Shown here one piece after another: positions 42,603-51,539 of a DNA stretch of 60,140 nucleotides. Made by a program: the position numbers and the translations under genes. Every line of letters starts with the position of its first letter. Within the stretch, counting starts at the first letter, position 1. Origin of the DNA: Myxococcales bacterium (GTDB lineage: Bacteria > Myxococcota_A > UBA796 > GCA-2862545); the NCBI GenBank assembly GCA_019634415.1, contig JAHQVJ010000081.1:1-60140 (forward strand), in the 5' to 3' direction. The notes beneath the pieces were generated by a model. The model was not told where the DNA came from and searched no databases. It saw only the letters and a program-made list of their open reading frames with translations.

Positions 42603-45600
42603 CGTCGAGGCCGGAATCGGCCTTGATGGCGTCCATGATGGCTTGGCGATGCTCCATGGGTGCGGTGCGGTTGCCGAAGTTCGTCTGGTTGATGGTGCGG
42701 GAGTTCCAGCGGATCTGGATGTGATCCCCCTTCCAGATCAGCACGAAGCCCACGAAGGCCCGCGTGTTCGACGTGCCCGAGCGCGACACCAGGTCGTTGC
42801 GCGCGGCGCCGTGGCCGCCGTACTGCGACACCGTGGAGATTCGATCTCCCGACTTCAGCGAGGCGTTGCCCGATGCCAGCGCCACCCAGTCCCCCGTCGC
42901 CGGGTCGTAGGCGCCGGAGAAGCCGGCCCCGTCGTTGTAGAGGGGCAAGATGTCGCCCACGGAGTTCTCGGGGTTCCTGCCAGTCAGGGTGACCTTGTCG
43001 CCGTCGATGGCCCGCGCACCCGGCGTGCCCTTGTGATCGGGCATGCCATTGCGGAACTGGGTGTGCCCCTGGATGCTGCCGTCGTCGCCCTTCCAGGGGG
43101 CCACGAAGTCGTCGGGCATCGGCCCGTAGGAGCCGTCGGGACGCATGGGGTTGAGGATCTCCCCGTTGCGGTAGAAGACCTCGGTGCCGTTCCAGTCGAT
43201 CACCGACTCGAGGTGCTTCTGACCTCGGGTGTTCGCCAGGTCGGTGCGGAAGTGCTCGCGCTTCGAGGTGTAGGTCGGGTGGGTGTGGCTGATGTAGACC
43301 TCGCCCGGCCGCACGGCGTCGGCGGGAATCGAGCGCCCCTCCCCCGCCACGATCCGCAGCTGACCAGACTCCACGTGCTGTAGAACGGCCACCTCGCGAT
43401 CGAGGAACTTCGAGACCTGGATCAGGTCGTCGGGGCTGACGGAGTCGACCCGGATGGTCCCGCCGTTCTCGAGCTTGCGCACGAGCCCCTGCGCTCGCCC
43501 GGACAGATCGCGGAAGTGAACGGTCTCCACTCCCCCGTCGATGGTGCGGGCCTCGGACTCCATCTTGGGCTTGGGGCCGTCGATGGACCGACCTGCGGAG
43601 GCATCGACGTCGTCGGGGCGCGTGGGCGCATCCACGTTGCGCGGCGTCGGCGCGTCGGCGGCGGGCCCGTCGATGTTGCGCGTGGTGGAGGGAGTCGCGT
43701 CGGCGGTGGGCGCATCGGGGCGAGCGGTGGGCGCATCGGGGCGAGCGGTGGGCGCATCGGGGCGCACGGTCGGGGCGTCGGGGCGCACGGTCGGGGCGTC
43801 GGGGCGCACGGTCGGGGCGTCGGGTCGAATGGTCGGCGTGGTGTCCACGCGAGGCCGCACCAGCCCCGACAGCCGGGAGGCCTGGCCTGCGGCCACGCCG
43901 ATGCCCATCCCGATGAGGATGCTCTCGAGGGTGATCGGGTTGCCCACCGCGAGATCGCCGAGGATCCCGCCGAGGGCGTCGATCCCCAGCTCCACGCCAT
44001 AGCGCGCGAACACGCTGGAGAAGCCCGACGCCAGGCTCGCGCCCACGCCACCGAAGGCTCCCCCGATGGCGCCCATGATCATGGCCTTGCCGACGCCCTC
44101 GAACAGAGCGTTGCCGTCGATGAGGTTGTTGCCCATCTGGATGACGGCACCGGCACCTGCACCCACGATGGCGCCACCCACCACGGCTCCGATGAGGGCA
44201 GCGGCCCCCGCCGATGCCCCGAGGGCGGTGGCCATGGCACCCACGGCCGCGATGACGGCAGGTCCGGCGACCACGGCGACCACGATGATCACCGCGACCA
44301 CGAGCAGCACCTTCAGGACCTTCTTCCAGCGTGGCTGGACCTGGGCCGCCGCCTCGTCGGCGTACTTGGTGATGTCGGCGTCTTCGTTCTTCAGCGCCCC
44401 CTGCAGGCCCTCCATCAGGGAGCCCTCGGTCTCCGAGAGCTGGGTCTCGAGGCCCGTCTGCATCTCCGCGAAGACCGTGTCGGCCCCGGCGGCGGCGTCC
44501 GTCAGGCCCTGGGTGGCCCCGTCGCGCACGCCCTGAACCGCGGCACGGTGCTCGTCGACGATGGCCCGCATGGCGTCGGTGGCGCCCGTGGTGAGGGTGG
44601 AGGCGGCCTCGCCGAACGCATCGGCGGTGGCGGCGGCCTGCTCGACCCCGCTGGAGCCGAGCTCCTCGATGGCTTGCGTGGCCTGCGACTGCCCGTCGGC
44701 GATGGAGGCCAGGGTGGACTGCACGCCCTCGGCGATGCTGGCGTCCACGCTGGCGAGGATGGTGTCGAACTCGGCCTGGGCGGCGGCCAGCGACTCCATG
44801 AGCGACACGGGCTCGGGGGTCTGGCTGGCGGCGAGGTTCGCCTGGATGGCAGCGAGGGCCTGGGTGAGCCCCGCGACCGCCTCCGCCACGCCGCCGGTCA
44901 GCGCGGCGCTGGCCTCGGCCGCTGCACAGAGCAACGCATCCCGCTGGCGGGCGCCGTACTCCTGCAGGCGTGCGGGCAGCTGCGATGCCTGGCTGTCGAG
45001 CTCGCCCAGGTAGGTGGCGGTGTTGTCGTCCACCGAGGTGAACAGCTCGGTGGCCGCTTGATCGACGGCGGTGGCGCCGTCGGTCTCGGCCGTGTCGAGG
45101 GCGGTGAGTGCGTCGGTCTTCTGCTGCTCGAGGATCCCCTCGAGCTCGGTGGCCATGGAGTCCAGCGTCTCGTAGTCGGCGGACTTGCCCTCGAGCAGCG
45201 AGGCGGCCTGGGTCTCGCCCTCCTGGGACAGCCCCGAGGCGTACTCGCCGCCCACCTTCTCGGCGGCGTTGGCGCTGGCCTCCATGCGGTTGTCGTGAAC
45301 GGGGCCGTCGAGCCAGCTGGACTCGCCGTTCTTTCGCGATCGGTACCCAGCGGCACGCCGGGAGGCCAAGGCGGTGGCCTCCTGCCCCACGGTGGGGCCC
45401 ATGCCCCGGATGCGGGCGGCGCTGGCTTCGTAGGCGGCATCGACCCGGCCGCGCTGGGTCTGCACCGAGGCAGCCACGGTGGCCACCGCAGACTCGTGGG
45501 CAGCCTCCACCTCCGTGCGCGCTGCCGCCACGTTGGCCTGCATCTCGGCGACGGCGGACTCCCGCTCGGCCGTGATGTGGTCGCGCAGGCCGGCAGCGTG

Positions 45601-46437
45601 TTGCTCGGTGGTGGCCCGGGCCTGGGCCACGGCTTGCTCCACCAGCGACATCTGGCTGGCGATCACGGCATCGATGGCCGCCGCGGCCGACTGGGCGGCG
45701 GCGTCCACCTGGGGCCCGATGGCCTGTGCCCGCGCCGACAGCGCCTCCACCTGGCCCGCGTTGCCGGTCAGGAAGGCGTTGATCGAGGCCTGGGCAGCCA
45801 CACGGGCCGCCGCCGCCTCGGGGGACTCCTCGAGGGCAGGCGTGAGCTGCACGCCCTGGGCCGCCAAGGCCGCCGCCTGGCCCGCTGGCACCATGACCTG
45901 GTTGGGCTCCACGACGCCCTCGGCGCCGCCCCCACCCTCACCGTCGGCAGGAGCCTCCACCGGGGCGGCGTCACCGCCGCCGTCGTCGCCCTCGGCCGCG
46001 GCATCGGGCTCTCCCTCGGCAGGAGCCTCTTCGCCGGCGTCGTCTGCGTCCTCTCCGTCGCCACCGTGCTCGGCGACGGTCTCCTCCACCTGCTCCTCGC
46101 CCTCGACGGTCTCCTCGGCCTCTTCCTCCTCCACCAGATCGGGCTCGGCCTGCAGCGTGAGGACGGTGTCTCCACCCGGGGCCTCTTCCTGTGGACCCTC
46201 CTCCTGGGGGCCTGCCTCCTGCGCCTCGGGGCCCGCGGGCTCCTTGGCCCACCACGGCTCCTCGCCGCTCTGCATCGCGCCGTCGGCGGTCGGACCCGTG
46301 CCCTCGTCCACCGCGCCGATGGACAGTTGCTCCGCCCGGAACGCGTTGCTGACGACACCCGTGGGCTCCTTGGACGGAGCATCGAGGACCGCGGACATCT
46401 CCGAGGATTGGAGATCTCTCCGCTGTTGCTTGGCCAT
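42592..46437 (-). CDS. Giant coiled-coil/TM protein with toxin-like C-terminus
   Basis: A 1281-aa protein. About 1-200 is Glu/Pro/Gly-rich and disordered. About 200-690 is an Ala-rich coiled coil (VDAAAQSAAAAIDAVIASQ, TEVEAAHESAVATVAASVQT). About 702-790 is a Gly/Ala-rich hydrophobic region that could insert in a membrane. About 870-912 carries APTVRPD/APTARPD repeats. The C-terminal 280 residues hold VYISHTHPT near 1054 and a YNDGAGFSGAYDPATG block near the end. The layout parallels the 1250-aa protein upstream, but the eCIS-core metallopeptidase is absent. The end is typical of polymorphic-toxin tails yet matches no enzyme I know. It is the last gene of the seven-gene minus-strand locus. 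Confidence 0.65.
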   Translation of the reverse strand: MAKQQRRDLQSSEMSAVLDAPSKEPTGVVSNAFRAEQLSIGAVDEGTGPTADGAMQSGEEPWWAKEPAGPEAQEAGPQEEGPQEEAPGGDTVLTLQAEPDLVEEEEAEETVEGEEQVEETVAEHGGDGEDADDAGEEAPAEGEPDAAAEGDDGGGDAAPVEAPADGEGGGGAEGVVEPNQVMVPAGQAAALAAQGVQLTPALEESPEAAAARVAAQASINAFLTGNAGQVEALSARAQAIGPQVDAAAQSAAAAIDAVIASQMSLVEQAVAQARATTEQHAAGLRDHITAERESAVAEMQANVAAARTEVEAAHESAVATVAASVQTQRGRVDAAYEASAARIRGMGPTVGQEATALASRRAAGYRSRKNGESSWLDGPVHDNRMEASANAAEKVGGEYASGLSQEGETQAASLLEGKSADYETLDSMATELEGILEQQKTDALTALDTAETDGATAVDQAATELFTSVDDNTATYLGELDSQASQLPARLQEYGARQRDALLCAAAEASAALTGGVAEAVAGLTQALAAIQANLAASQTPEPVSLMESLAAAQAEFDTILASVDASIAEGVQSTLASIADGQSQATQAIEELGSSGVEQAAATADAFGEAASTLTTGATDAMRAIVDEHRAAVQGVRDGATQGLTDAAAGADTVFAEMQTGLETQLSETEGSLMEGLQGALKNEDADITKYADEAAAQVQPRWKKVLKVLLVVAVIIVVAVVAGPAVIAAVGAMATALGASAGAAALIGAVVGGAIVGAGAGAVIQMGNNLIDGNALFEGVGKAMIMGAIGGAFGGVGASLASGFSSVFARYGVELGIDALGGILGDLAVGNPITLESILIGMGIGVAAGQASRLSGLVRPRVDTTPTIRPDAPTVRPDAPTVRPDAPTVRPDAPTARPDAPTARPDAPTADATPSTTRNIDGPAADAPTPRNVDAPTRPDDVDASAGRSIDGPKPKMESEARTIDGGVETVHFRDLSGRAQGLVRKLENGGTIRVDSVSPDDLIQVSKFLDREVAVLQHVESGQLRIVAGEGRSIPADAVRPGEVYISHTHPTYTSKREHFRTDLANTRGQKHLESVIDWNGTEVFYRNGEILNPMRPDGSYGPMPDDFVAPWKGDDGSIQGHTQFRNGMPDHKGTPGARAIDGDKVTLTGRNPENSVGDILPLYNDGAGFSGAYDPATGDWVALASGNASLKSGDRISTVSQYGGHGAARNDLVSRSGTSNTRAFVGFVLIWKGDHIQIRWNSRTINQTNFGNRTAPMEHRQAIMDAIKADSGLDVRE
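43690..43840 (-). repeat. 21-bp tandem repeats encoding APTVRPD/APTARPD
   Basis: Seven-residue units repeat about six times in the spacer between the TM region and C-terminal domain of the 1281-aa protein. Several adjacent 21-bp units are nearly identical, so length polymorphism is expected. Confidence 0.8.
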
Positions 46438-46462
46438 ACACCCCTACCAAACGCCGCGGTGG

Positions 46463-47089
46463 TCAGCCTAGCAGATGCACGAGCTCGGGCGGCACGAGAA
46501 CGTCGTAGGTCGCTCTCACCGAGATCGCGTGGGCAGACCAGTACATGACCAGCTCGTCGTCGCGGTGGAGCTGCCCGCCCGCGAGGGGCGCCTGCCACAG
46601 GTGGTGGGTGATCCCCAGAGCCTGGAGCAGGGGCCACAGCGGAGCCGAGCCCTCGGACCGCAGCGCCTCCTGCACGGGAGCCAGGATCTCGGCGCCGTCG
46701 GACCGGTCGTCGAGCACGAGGTTGAGCTCGTGGTCCACGGGCAGCCGCGCCGTGCCGTCCACCTCCACGGGCACCTGCATCGACAGCGTCAACTCGTAGC
46801 CGTCGTCGCGGATCCCCTCGATCTGGCGCACGTTGCGGTACTGGAACACCTCGAACGCCCCGTGCCGCCCGAGGGGCTGCAGCCCGCGATCCGCGGCGTG
46901 CTTGCGCAGGCGCTCGGCGTAGAAGGGGCCCCACGGGGAGGCGACGAGCTCGGTGGCGTAGCAGGCGCCGAACTGGTTCTGCTCGAGGGCAGCGTCGCCG
47001 GGCTGTAGCAGGTACGGCTGCAGCTGCATCCACTGCCCGCGCAGGCTCAGCACTGGATCGCCCGACAGGAAGCTCTTCGGCAGGCCCAT
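46463..47089 (-). CDS. Unknown protein between the two giant proteins
   Basis: A 208-aa soluble protein that I do not recognise. It has no signal or TM segment. The middle is alpha/beta (ELVASPWGPFYAERLRKHAA, FEVFQYRNVRQIEGIRDDGY), then LTLSMQVPVEVDGTARLPVD and DHELNLVLDDRSDGAEILAP, with a C-terminal VLVPPELVHLL. The ATG at 47089 follows GGAG. It is placed directly before the 1281-aa gene and after the pentapeptide gene, on one strand. An adaptor or chaperone for delivery, or an immunity protein, would fit that position, but nothing in the sequence proves either. Confidence 0.6.
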   Translation of the reverse strand: MGLPKSFLSGDPVLSLRGQWMQLQPYLLQPGDAALEQNQFGACYATELVASPWGPFYAERLRKHAADRGLQPLGRHGAFEVFQYRNVRQIEGIRDDGYELTLSMQVPVEVDGTARLPVDHELNLVLDDRSDGAEILAPVQEALRSEGSAPLWPLLQALGITHHLWQAPLAGGQLHRDDELVMYWSAHAISVRATYDVLVPPELVHLLG

Positions 47090-47135
47090 GCGTTCTCCGA
47101 TGGCGGCTCGTAACGCAGGGCGCTGGCGGAGGGCC

Positions 47136-47774
47136 TCAACGCGTTGCGAGCGACTGCACCCAGCTGCGCGCCTCGTCTCCCTCGACTCGCCCGTCGGGCC
47201 CGAAGACATGCGAGACCGTGAGCGTGTCGAGGCCGCGAACCCCTCGCAGCACCGTGGTGTCGTCCAGCTGACACGCGGACAGATCGGCCCCCGACAGATC
47301 GGCCCCCGATAGGTCAGCTCCCCCCAACAACGCCCCGTGAAGACTCGCCTCCACCAAGGTGGCATCCACGAAACGGGCCCTCACACACTTCGCCTCACGA
47401 AGGTCCGCGCGGGTGAGGTTCGCACCCGACAGATTCGCGCGCCCCAGATCGGCCCTCACCAAGTTGGACTCTGTCAGATCAGCGTCCGACAGATCCGCCT
47501 CGCCCAGCTCCGCGCGCGTCCATCGACTCGCCGTCAGGGTAGCGCGGGTCAGCACCACGCCGTTGGCCAACGCCGCGGATGCGTCGGCTCTCCGTAGGTC
47601 AGCGCCGGTCAGGTCCGCCTCCTGCAGGGTGGCCTCGAACAGCACTGCGTCGGCGAGCCGAATGTCAGCGTGCACCTCGAACGCCAGGTACATCTTGCGA
47701 CCTTGCGAGCCGTCACTGTCGCGCCAGCGTCGGCTCTCCTCGAGCGCAGACAGGATCTCTGCAGAAGGCGTCAC
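47136..47774 (-). CDS. Pentapeptide-repeat protein, candidate immunity protein
   Basis: A 212-aa protein whose centre is a long run of A(D/N)LxX pentapeptides (about residues 40-165, for example TGADLRRADAS, ADLSDADLTESNLVRADL, GGADLSGADLSGADLSACQL), a predicted right-handed beta-helix. The start is the second of two adjacent GTGs (47774), with GGAGG 5 bases before. It begins 10 bases after the stop of the 1250-aa nuclease-like protein, the place where immunity genes lie in toxin loci. Pentapeptide proteins have been found both as DNA mimics and as immunity proteins. The role here is inferred from position. Confidence 0.7.
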   Translation of the reverse strand: MTPSAEILSALEESRRWRDSDGSQGRKMYLAFEVHADIRLADAVLFEATLQEADLTGADLRRADASAALANGVVLTRATLTASRWTRAELGEADLSDADLTESNLVRADLGRANLSGANLTRADLREAKCVRARFVDATLVEASLHGALLGGADLSGADLSGADLSACQLDDTTVLRGVRGLDTLTVSHVFGPDGRVEGDEARSWVQSLATR

Positions 47775-47784
47775 CACATCCTCC

Positions 47785-50700
47785 TCACGGGTAGAAGATC
47801 ACGTCGCCACCGAATCCCTCGTTGGCCACGGCCTCGACGAGCGCAGCCTTGTCGGCAGCATTCAGGCCACGCGTGTCGACGATGACACGCTCCCCCGTCC
47901 GAATCTCCGCGCGAATCTCGTCGAGCTGGTGACCGAGTTCGAACTCGCCCCGCATGGAGCGACTCGGGTCGAGCTCGGGCTCGGGGCGGCCGGCATCACG
48001 GGCATTCTGACGAATCTGCTCCTGCAGGACGTCTCGACTCCTCGGCCGCTTGAAGTCCCACTGAACCCCGTCCCCATCGACGATGTCGCCGCTCTCCCCG
48101 TGGCCAGGTCGACGAACGGGCTCCGGTAGCCGCCCGGACTCCTCGAGGTCCAATGCCATCTCGGCCTCGACCTTGCTGTTCTCGGTGACTCGACCGTTGT
48201 GGTCGTGGTCCCGGGACAGCTCCTCCAGCCGCTGCTGCCTTGCCTCGGGATCTGGCGGTAGGCCGTCCTCCGTGCGACCTGGACCGTCCTCGGTCCGACC
48301 CGAACCGTCCTCGCTGCGACCACCGCCCTCTTCAGCCGGGCGTGTGCCGGCACCATCCTCCGCCGGGCGTGTGCCCGCCCCGTCCTCGACGGGTCGCGTG
48401 CCCGCTCCTTCCTCCGCAGGACCCTTGGGGCCGCGCCCCCGGAACCGCGCCCGAACCGCCAGGAACATCCCCAGCAGCGAGGCCGCCCCCGTGCCGAAGC
48501 GCCAGCCCGCATCGAAGGGATCGAGCTCGCCGCCCGTGATGCGCCGACCGAACAGGCCCTCGAGCAGGAACGGGATCCCGGTGAGATCGAGGATGGAGAG
48601 CCCCACGATGCCCACCCAGCCCCAGAAGCCAGGCTGACCGATGTCGGCCACCCACTCCTGGTACCGGCCGTTGATCATCATGGCGATCATGCCGATGGCG
48701 AGCACGGCGAGCGCCGCCCAGCCCCAAGGTCCCGCGGCGATCAGCGCCACGACCACCACCGCCGCCACCACGAGGATGAGGGCCGTCACCAAGAAGCCGA
48801 GGATGGCCCCGCCCAGCCAGGGCAGGAAGCTGTCCATGAACCAGTTGGCCACCGCCGAGACCACGTCCTTGACGGCGTTGCCCAGATCGGACCAGAAGCC
48901 CCGCTGGATCCGCTGCGACGGCGCCTGGGCCTCGGTGCCGGACTTCAGCCGGTCGTACTCCCCCGCGATCTCGGACTGGGCATCGGCGATGGACGAGGCG
49001 GTGTGGCTCACCTGCTCGTCCTCTTCCGCGAGCCCGGCGTCCACCGTCTCGGTGAGCTCCGACTCGACGGCGGTGGCCTGGCCGTCGAGATCGGTGGCGA
49101 GGGTGGCGCTGACCTCGTCGAGCTGGCCCTGCAGCTCGGTGACCAGGCCCTGGAGCGCCTGGTTGGTCTGCTCGGCGGTCTGCTGCAGCCCCTCGAGGGT
49201 GGCCGCGGCAGCCTGGTTGAGCCGCTCCGTGGCCGCAGTCGCAGCCGCCGACGCCGCATCGGTGGCACCCGCCACCACGCTCTGCAGGGTGACGTCCACC
49301 TGAGCCCGCATCTGATCCAGCTCGCCGATGGAGGCGGCCTGAGCGGCCGACAGAGCGGAGACGATGTCCCCGCCCGCACCAGCCACCTCGCTGGCCACCT
49401 GCTGGGCGTAGCTGGCCGCCTCGTCCTCGTCGGCGATGGTCACGAGATCGGCGACGGCGATGGCCGCCTGGGCGTCCACCTCGGCCAAGGCGGCCGTCAC
49501 CTGCTCGGCCAGCGGCACCACGAGCTGCTCGGCCGACTCCGTGAGGGTGGCCCGCACGTGGCGAGCCATCTCGTCGAGGTCGCCGTGGATCGTGGTGCGC
49601 TGGGTCTCGAGCACCTCGATGGACACGGTCTGTACTGCCGTGATCTGCTCGGTCACGCCCGTCGCCTGCTCGGCCACGGCCTGCTCGGTGGCCGCCCGCA
49701 TGGACTCGAGCTGCACGATGGCGTCGTCGACCTGGGTGTCGATCTCGGTGTGGGTGGCGGTGGCGGTGCCGTCGAGCTGAGACGCGGCATCGGTGGCCGC
49801 CTGGGTGGCGCCCTCCGCCAGCGACTCCCCCTTGGCCTCGAGCTCGGTCACCACCTTCTCGACGATGCGCTCGGCGGCCTGCCGCTGGGCATCGGCGCTC
49901 TGGGAGTCCCCCCCGGCACCCGCGGTGCCGGCCAGGCCCTGCACCTGCGCGATGCGCTCGGCCGTTCCTTGGCGCGCGCGCTCCGCCTCGGTCTCACCGA
50001 ACGCCACCATGCGCTCGCGCGTCTGTGCGATCTGGGCATCCACGTCGGCATGTCGCGCAGCGCGATCGGCCTCGATGACGGCCTGCTGCGCCGCATGGGC
50101 GGCGGTGATCTGGGCCAGTGTGCTCTCGATCGCAGCGGACACCTGGCTCTGGACACTGGCGGCAGCGGCCGTGATGGCTGCAGCCTGAGCATCGAAGGCG
50201 GCGTCCACCTGGCTGCGCGCCGCGGCCACGGCAGCGTCGGCTTGGGCTGCCAGGCTGGTGGCGTGCGCCCGAATCGCCTGCTGGGAGGTGGACAGCGCGG
50301 TCGTGGCCTGGGCGTGCACGGCCGCGACGGCGGAGTCCACGGTGCCCTGGTGCGCTGCCCCGGCGGCAGGCACGCTGCGCTCGGGGGCGGGCCCCATGGC
50401 AGCGGCCTCCTGAACAGCCACCTCCTCCACCTCGATGGCGATGGGAGGCAGCGCCTCGGTCGGCACCGGCGCAGGCGCTGCGGCCTCGGCAGGAGCCTCC
50501 TCGGGGCCCTGGGACTCGGCGGGGGCCCCGTCGCTCGCGGACCCCTCGGGCTCGGGATCCGAGACCTGCCCCTCCTCCTCGGCGGGCTCCTCCACCACCT
50601 CTTCGTCGACGACCGCGTCGGCCTCGGCGAAGATCACGTCGTCGGGGACCTCGGGGCCGGTGGGTCCCACCCCAGCGCTCTCGTCGGTGGAGCCCTCTTC

Positions 50701-51537
50701 CGCCGTCTGCTCGGACAGCAAGCTCGGGGCTGCCTCCCCCGCGCCCTCCACCGACGACTCGAGGCCTAGCTCCAGGCCATCGCTCGAACCCGGGGCGGGC
50801 TCCGCCCGGAGACTGCGCACATCCACGGCGAGCTGGTGTTCCGCTCCGTACGCTTCGCGCTCGAGCGGGTCGCTGGGGGAGCTCATGCCGCCACCCGAGG
50901 GGATGCGACCGTCCTGGTGCTGGCCCACGTGCACCAGCTCGTGGGCGATCAGCCGATCGCCCTCGAAGCTGCCGGGACTGTACAGCCCCGGCGCAAAGTA
51001 GACGTCGGAGCCCATGGCGAAGGCCATGGCGCCCATCTGCGGTGCGGCCGTCACGTCGGTGTGGATCCGCACGTCGGAGAAGTCCCGCCCCATGGCGGTC
51101 TCGAAGGGCGCACGGACCTGAGCGGGCATGGGTCGACCACCCCCCACGGGGATCTCGGGCAGCGGCCGATCGCCAGCCCGCAGGCGCGACAGCATGGCCT
51201 GGTCGCCCTCGGTGGCCACGCCGTGGGCCGCGCGACAGGCCGCAGCCAGCACCGGATCCCCGTCGCGCATCAGCGCGAGCACGTCGCTGTTGGCGCGTGC
51301 CGACAGTGGCGGGCAGTGCACCCCCATCCGCGCGAGCAGCTGCAGCCCGCGGGCGAGCACCGCCGGACCCATGGTGTCGGTGCCCGCGAGCTCGGCGTTG
51401 CCCAAGGTGTCGTGGGATCCCCCGTCGAGGACAGCGTCGTGGCTCGACACCGGCATGGCCGGCTGCACCGAGGTCTGTGCGTCGGAGGAGCCGGCAGGGC
51501 GCGGGCGTCGCTGCACCGGACGATCGTGACTCGCCAT
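47785..51537 (-). CDS. eCIS-core (DUF4157) giant effector with nuclease-like C-terminus
   Basis: A 1250-aa modular protein. An eCIS-core/DUF4157 domain lies at about 136-212 (FSDVRIHTDVTAAPQMGAMA, then HELVHVGQH, an HExxH-type site). An acidic/Pro linker spans about 240-400, an Ala-rich coiled coil about 400-880, and hydrophobic segments about 900-1000 (FLVTALILVVAAVVVVALIA). A Gly/Arg/Asp spacer with GTRPAEDGA repeats precedes the C-terminal 140 residues. There, GDIVDGDGVQWDFKRP fits a PD-(D/E)xK active site as in CdiA-type nuclease toxins, followed by GERVIVDTRGL. DUF4157 is strongly linked to cargo of extracellular contractile injection systems. The ATG lies 2 bases after the MopE/beta-helix stop. 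Confidence 0.8.
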   Translation of the reverse strand: MASHDRPVQRRPRPAGSSDAQTSVQPAMPVSSHDAVLDGGSHDTLGNAELAGTDTMGPAVLARGLQLLARMGVHCPPLSARANSDVLALMRDGDPVLAAACRAAHGVATEGDQAMLSRLRAGDRPLPEIPVGGGRPMPAQVRAPFETAMGRDFSDVRIHTDVTAAPQMGAMAFAMGSDVYFAPGLYSPGSFEGDRLIAHELVHVGQHQDGRIPSGGGMSSPSDPLEREAYGAEHQLAVDVRSLRAEPAPGSSDGLELGLESSVEGAGEAAPSLLSEQTAEEGSTDESAGVGPTGPEVPDDVIFAEADAVVDEEVVEEPAEEEGQVSDPEPEGSASDGAPAESQGPEEAPAEAAAPAPVPTEALPPIAIEVEEVAVQEAAAMGPAPERSVPAAGAAHQGTVDSAVAAVHAQATTALSTSQQAIRAHATSLAAQADAAVAAARSQVDAAFDAQAAAITAAAASVQSQVSAAIESTLAQITAAHAAQQAVIEADRAARHADVDAQIAQTRERMVAFGETEAERARQGTAERIAQVQGLAGTAGAGGDSQSADAQRQAAERIVEKVVTELEAKGESLAEGATQAATDAASQLDGTATATHTEIDTQVDDAIVQLESMRAATEQAVAEQATGVTEQITAVQTVSIEVLETQRTTIHGDLDEMARHVRATLTESAEQLVVPLAEQVTAALAEVDAQAAIAVADLVTIADEDEAASYAQQVASEVAGAGGDIVSALSAAQAASIGELDQMRAQVDVTLQSVVAGATDAASAAATAATERLNQAAAATLEGLQQTAEQTNQALQGLVTELQGQLDEVSATLATDLDGQATAVESELTETVDAGLAEEDEQVSHTASSIADAQSEIAGEYDRLKSGTEAQAPSQRIQRGFWSDLGNAVKDVVSAVANWFMDSFLPWLGGAILGFLVTALILVVAAVVVVALIAAGPWGWAALAVLAIGMIAMMINGRYQEWVADIGQPGFWGWVGIVGLSILDLTGIPFLLEGLFGRRITGGELDPFDAGWRFGTGAASLLGMFLAVRARFRGRGPKGPAEEGAGTRPVEDGAGTRPAEDGAGTRPAEEGGGRSEDGSGRTEDGPGRTEDGLPPDPEARQQRLEELSRDHDHNGRVTENSKVEAEMALDLEESGRLPEPVRRPGHGESGDIVDGDGVQWDFKRPRSRDVLQEQIRQNARDAGRPEPELDPSRSMRGEFELGHQLDEIRAEIRTGERVIVDTRGLNAADKAALVEAVANEGFGGDVIFYP

Positions 51538-51539
51538 GG

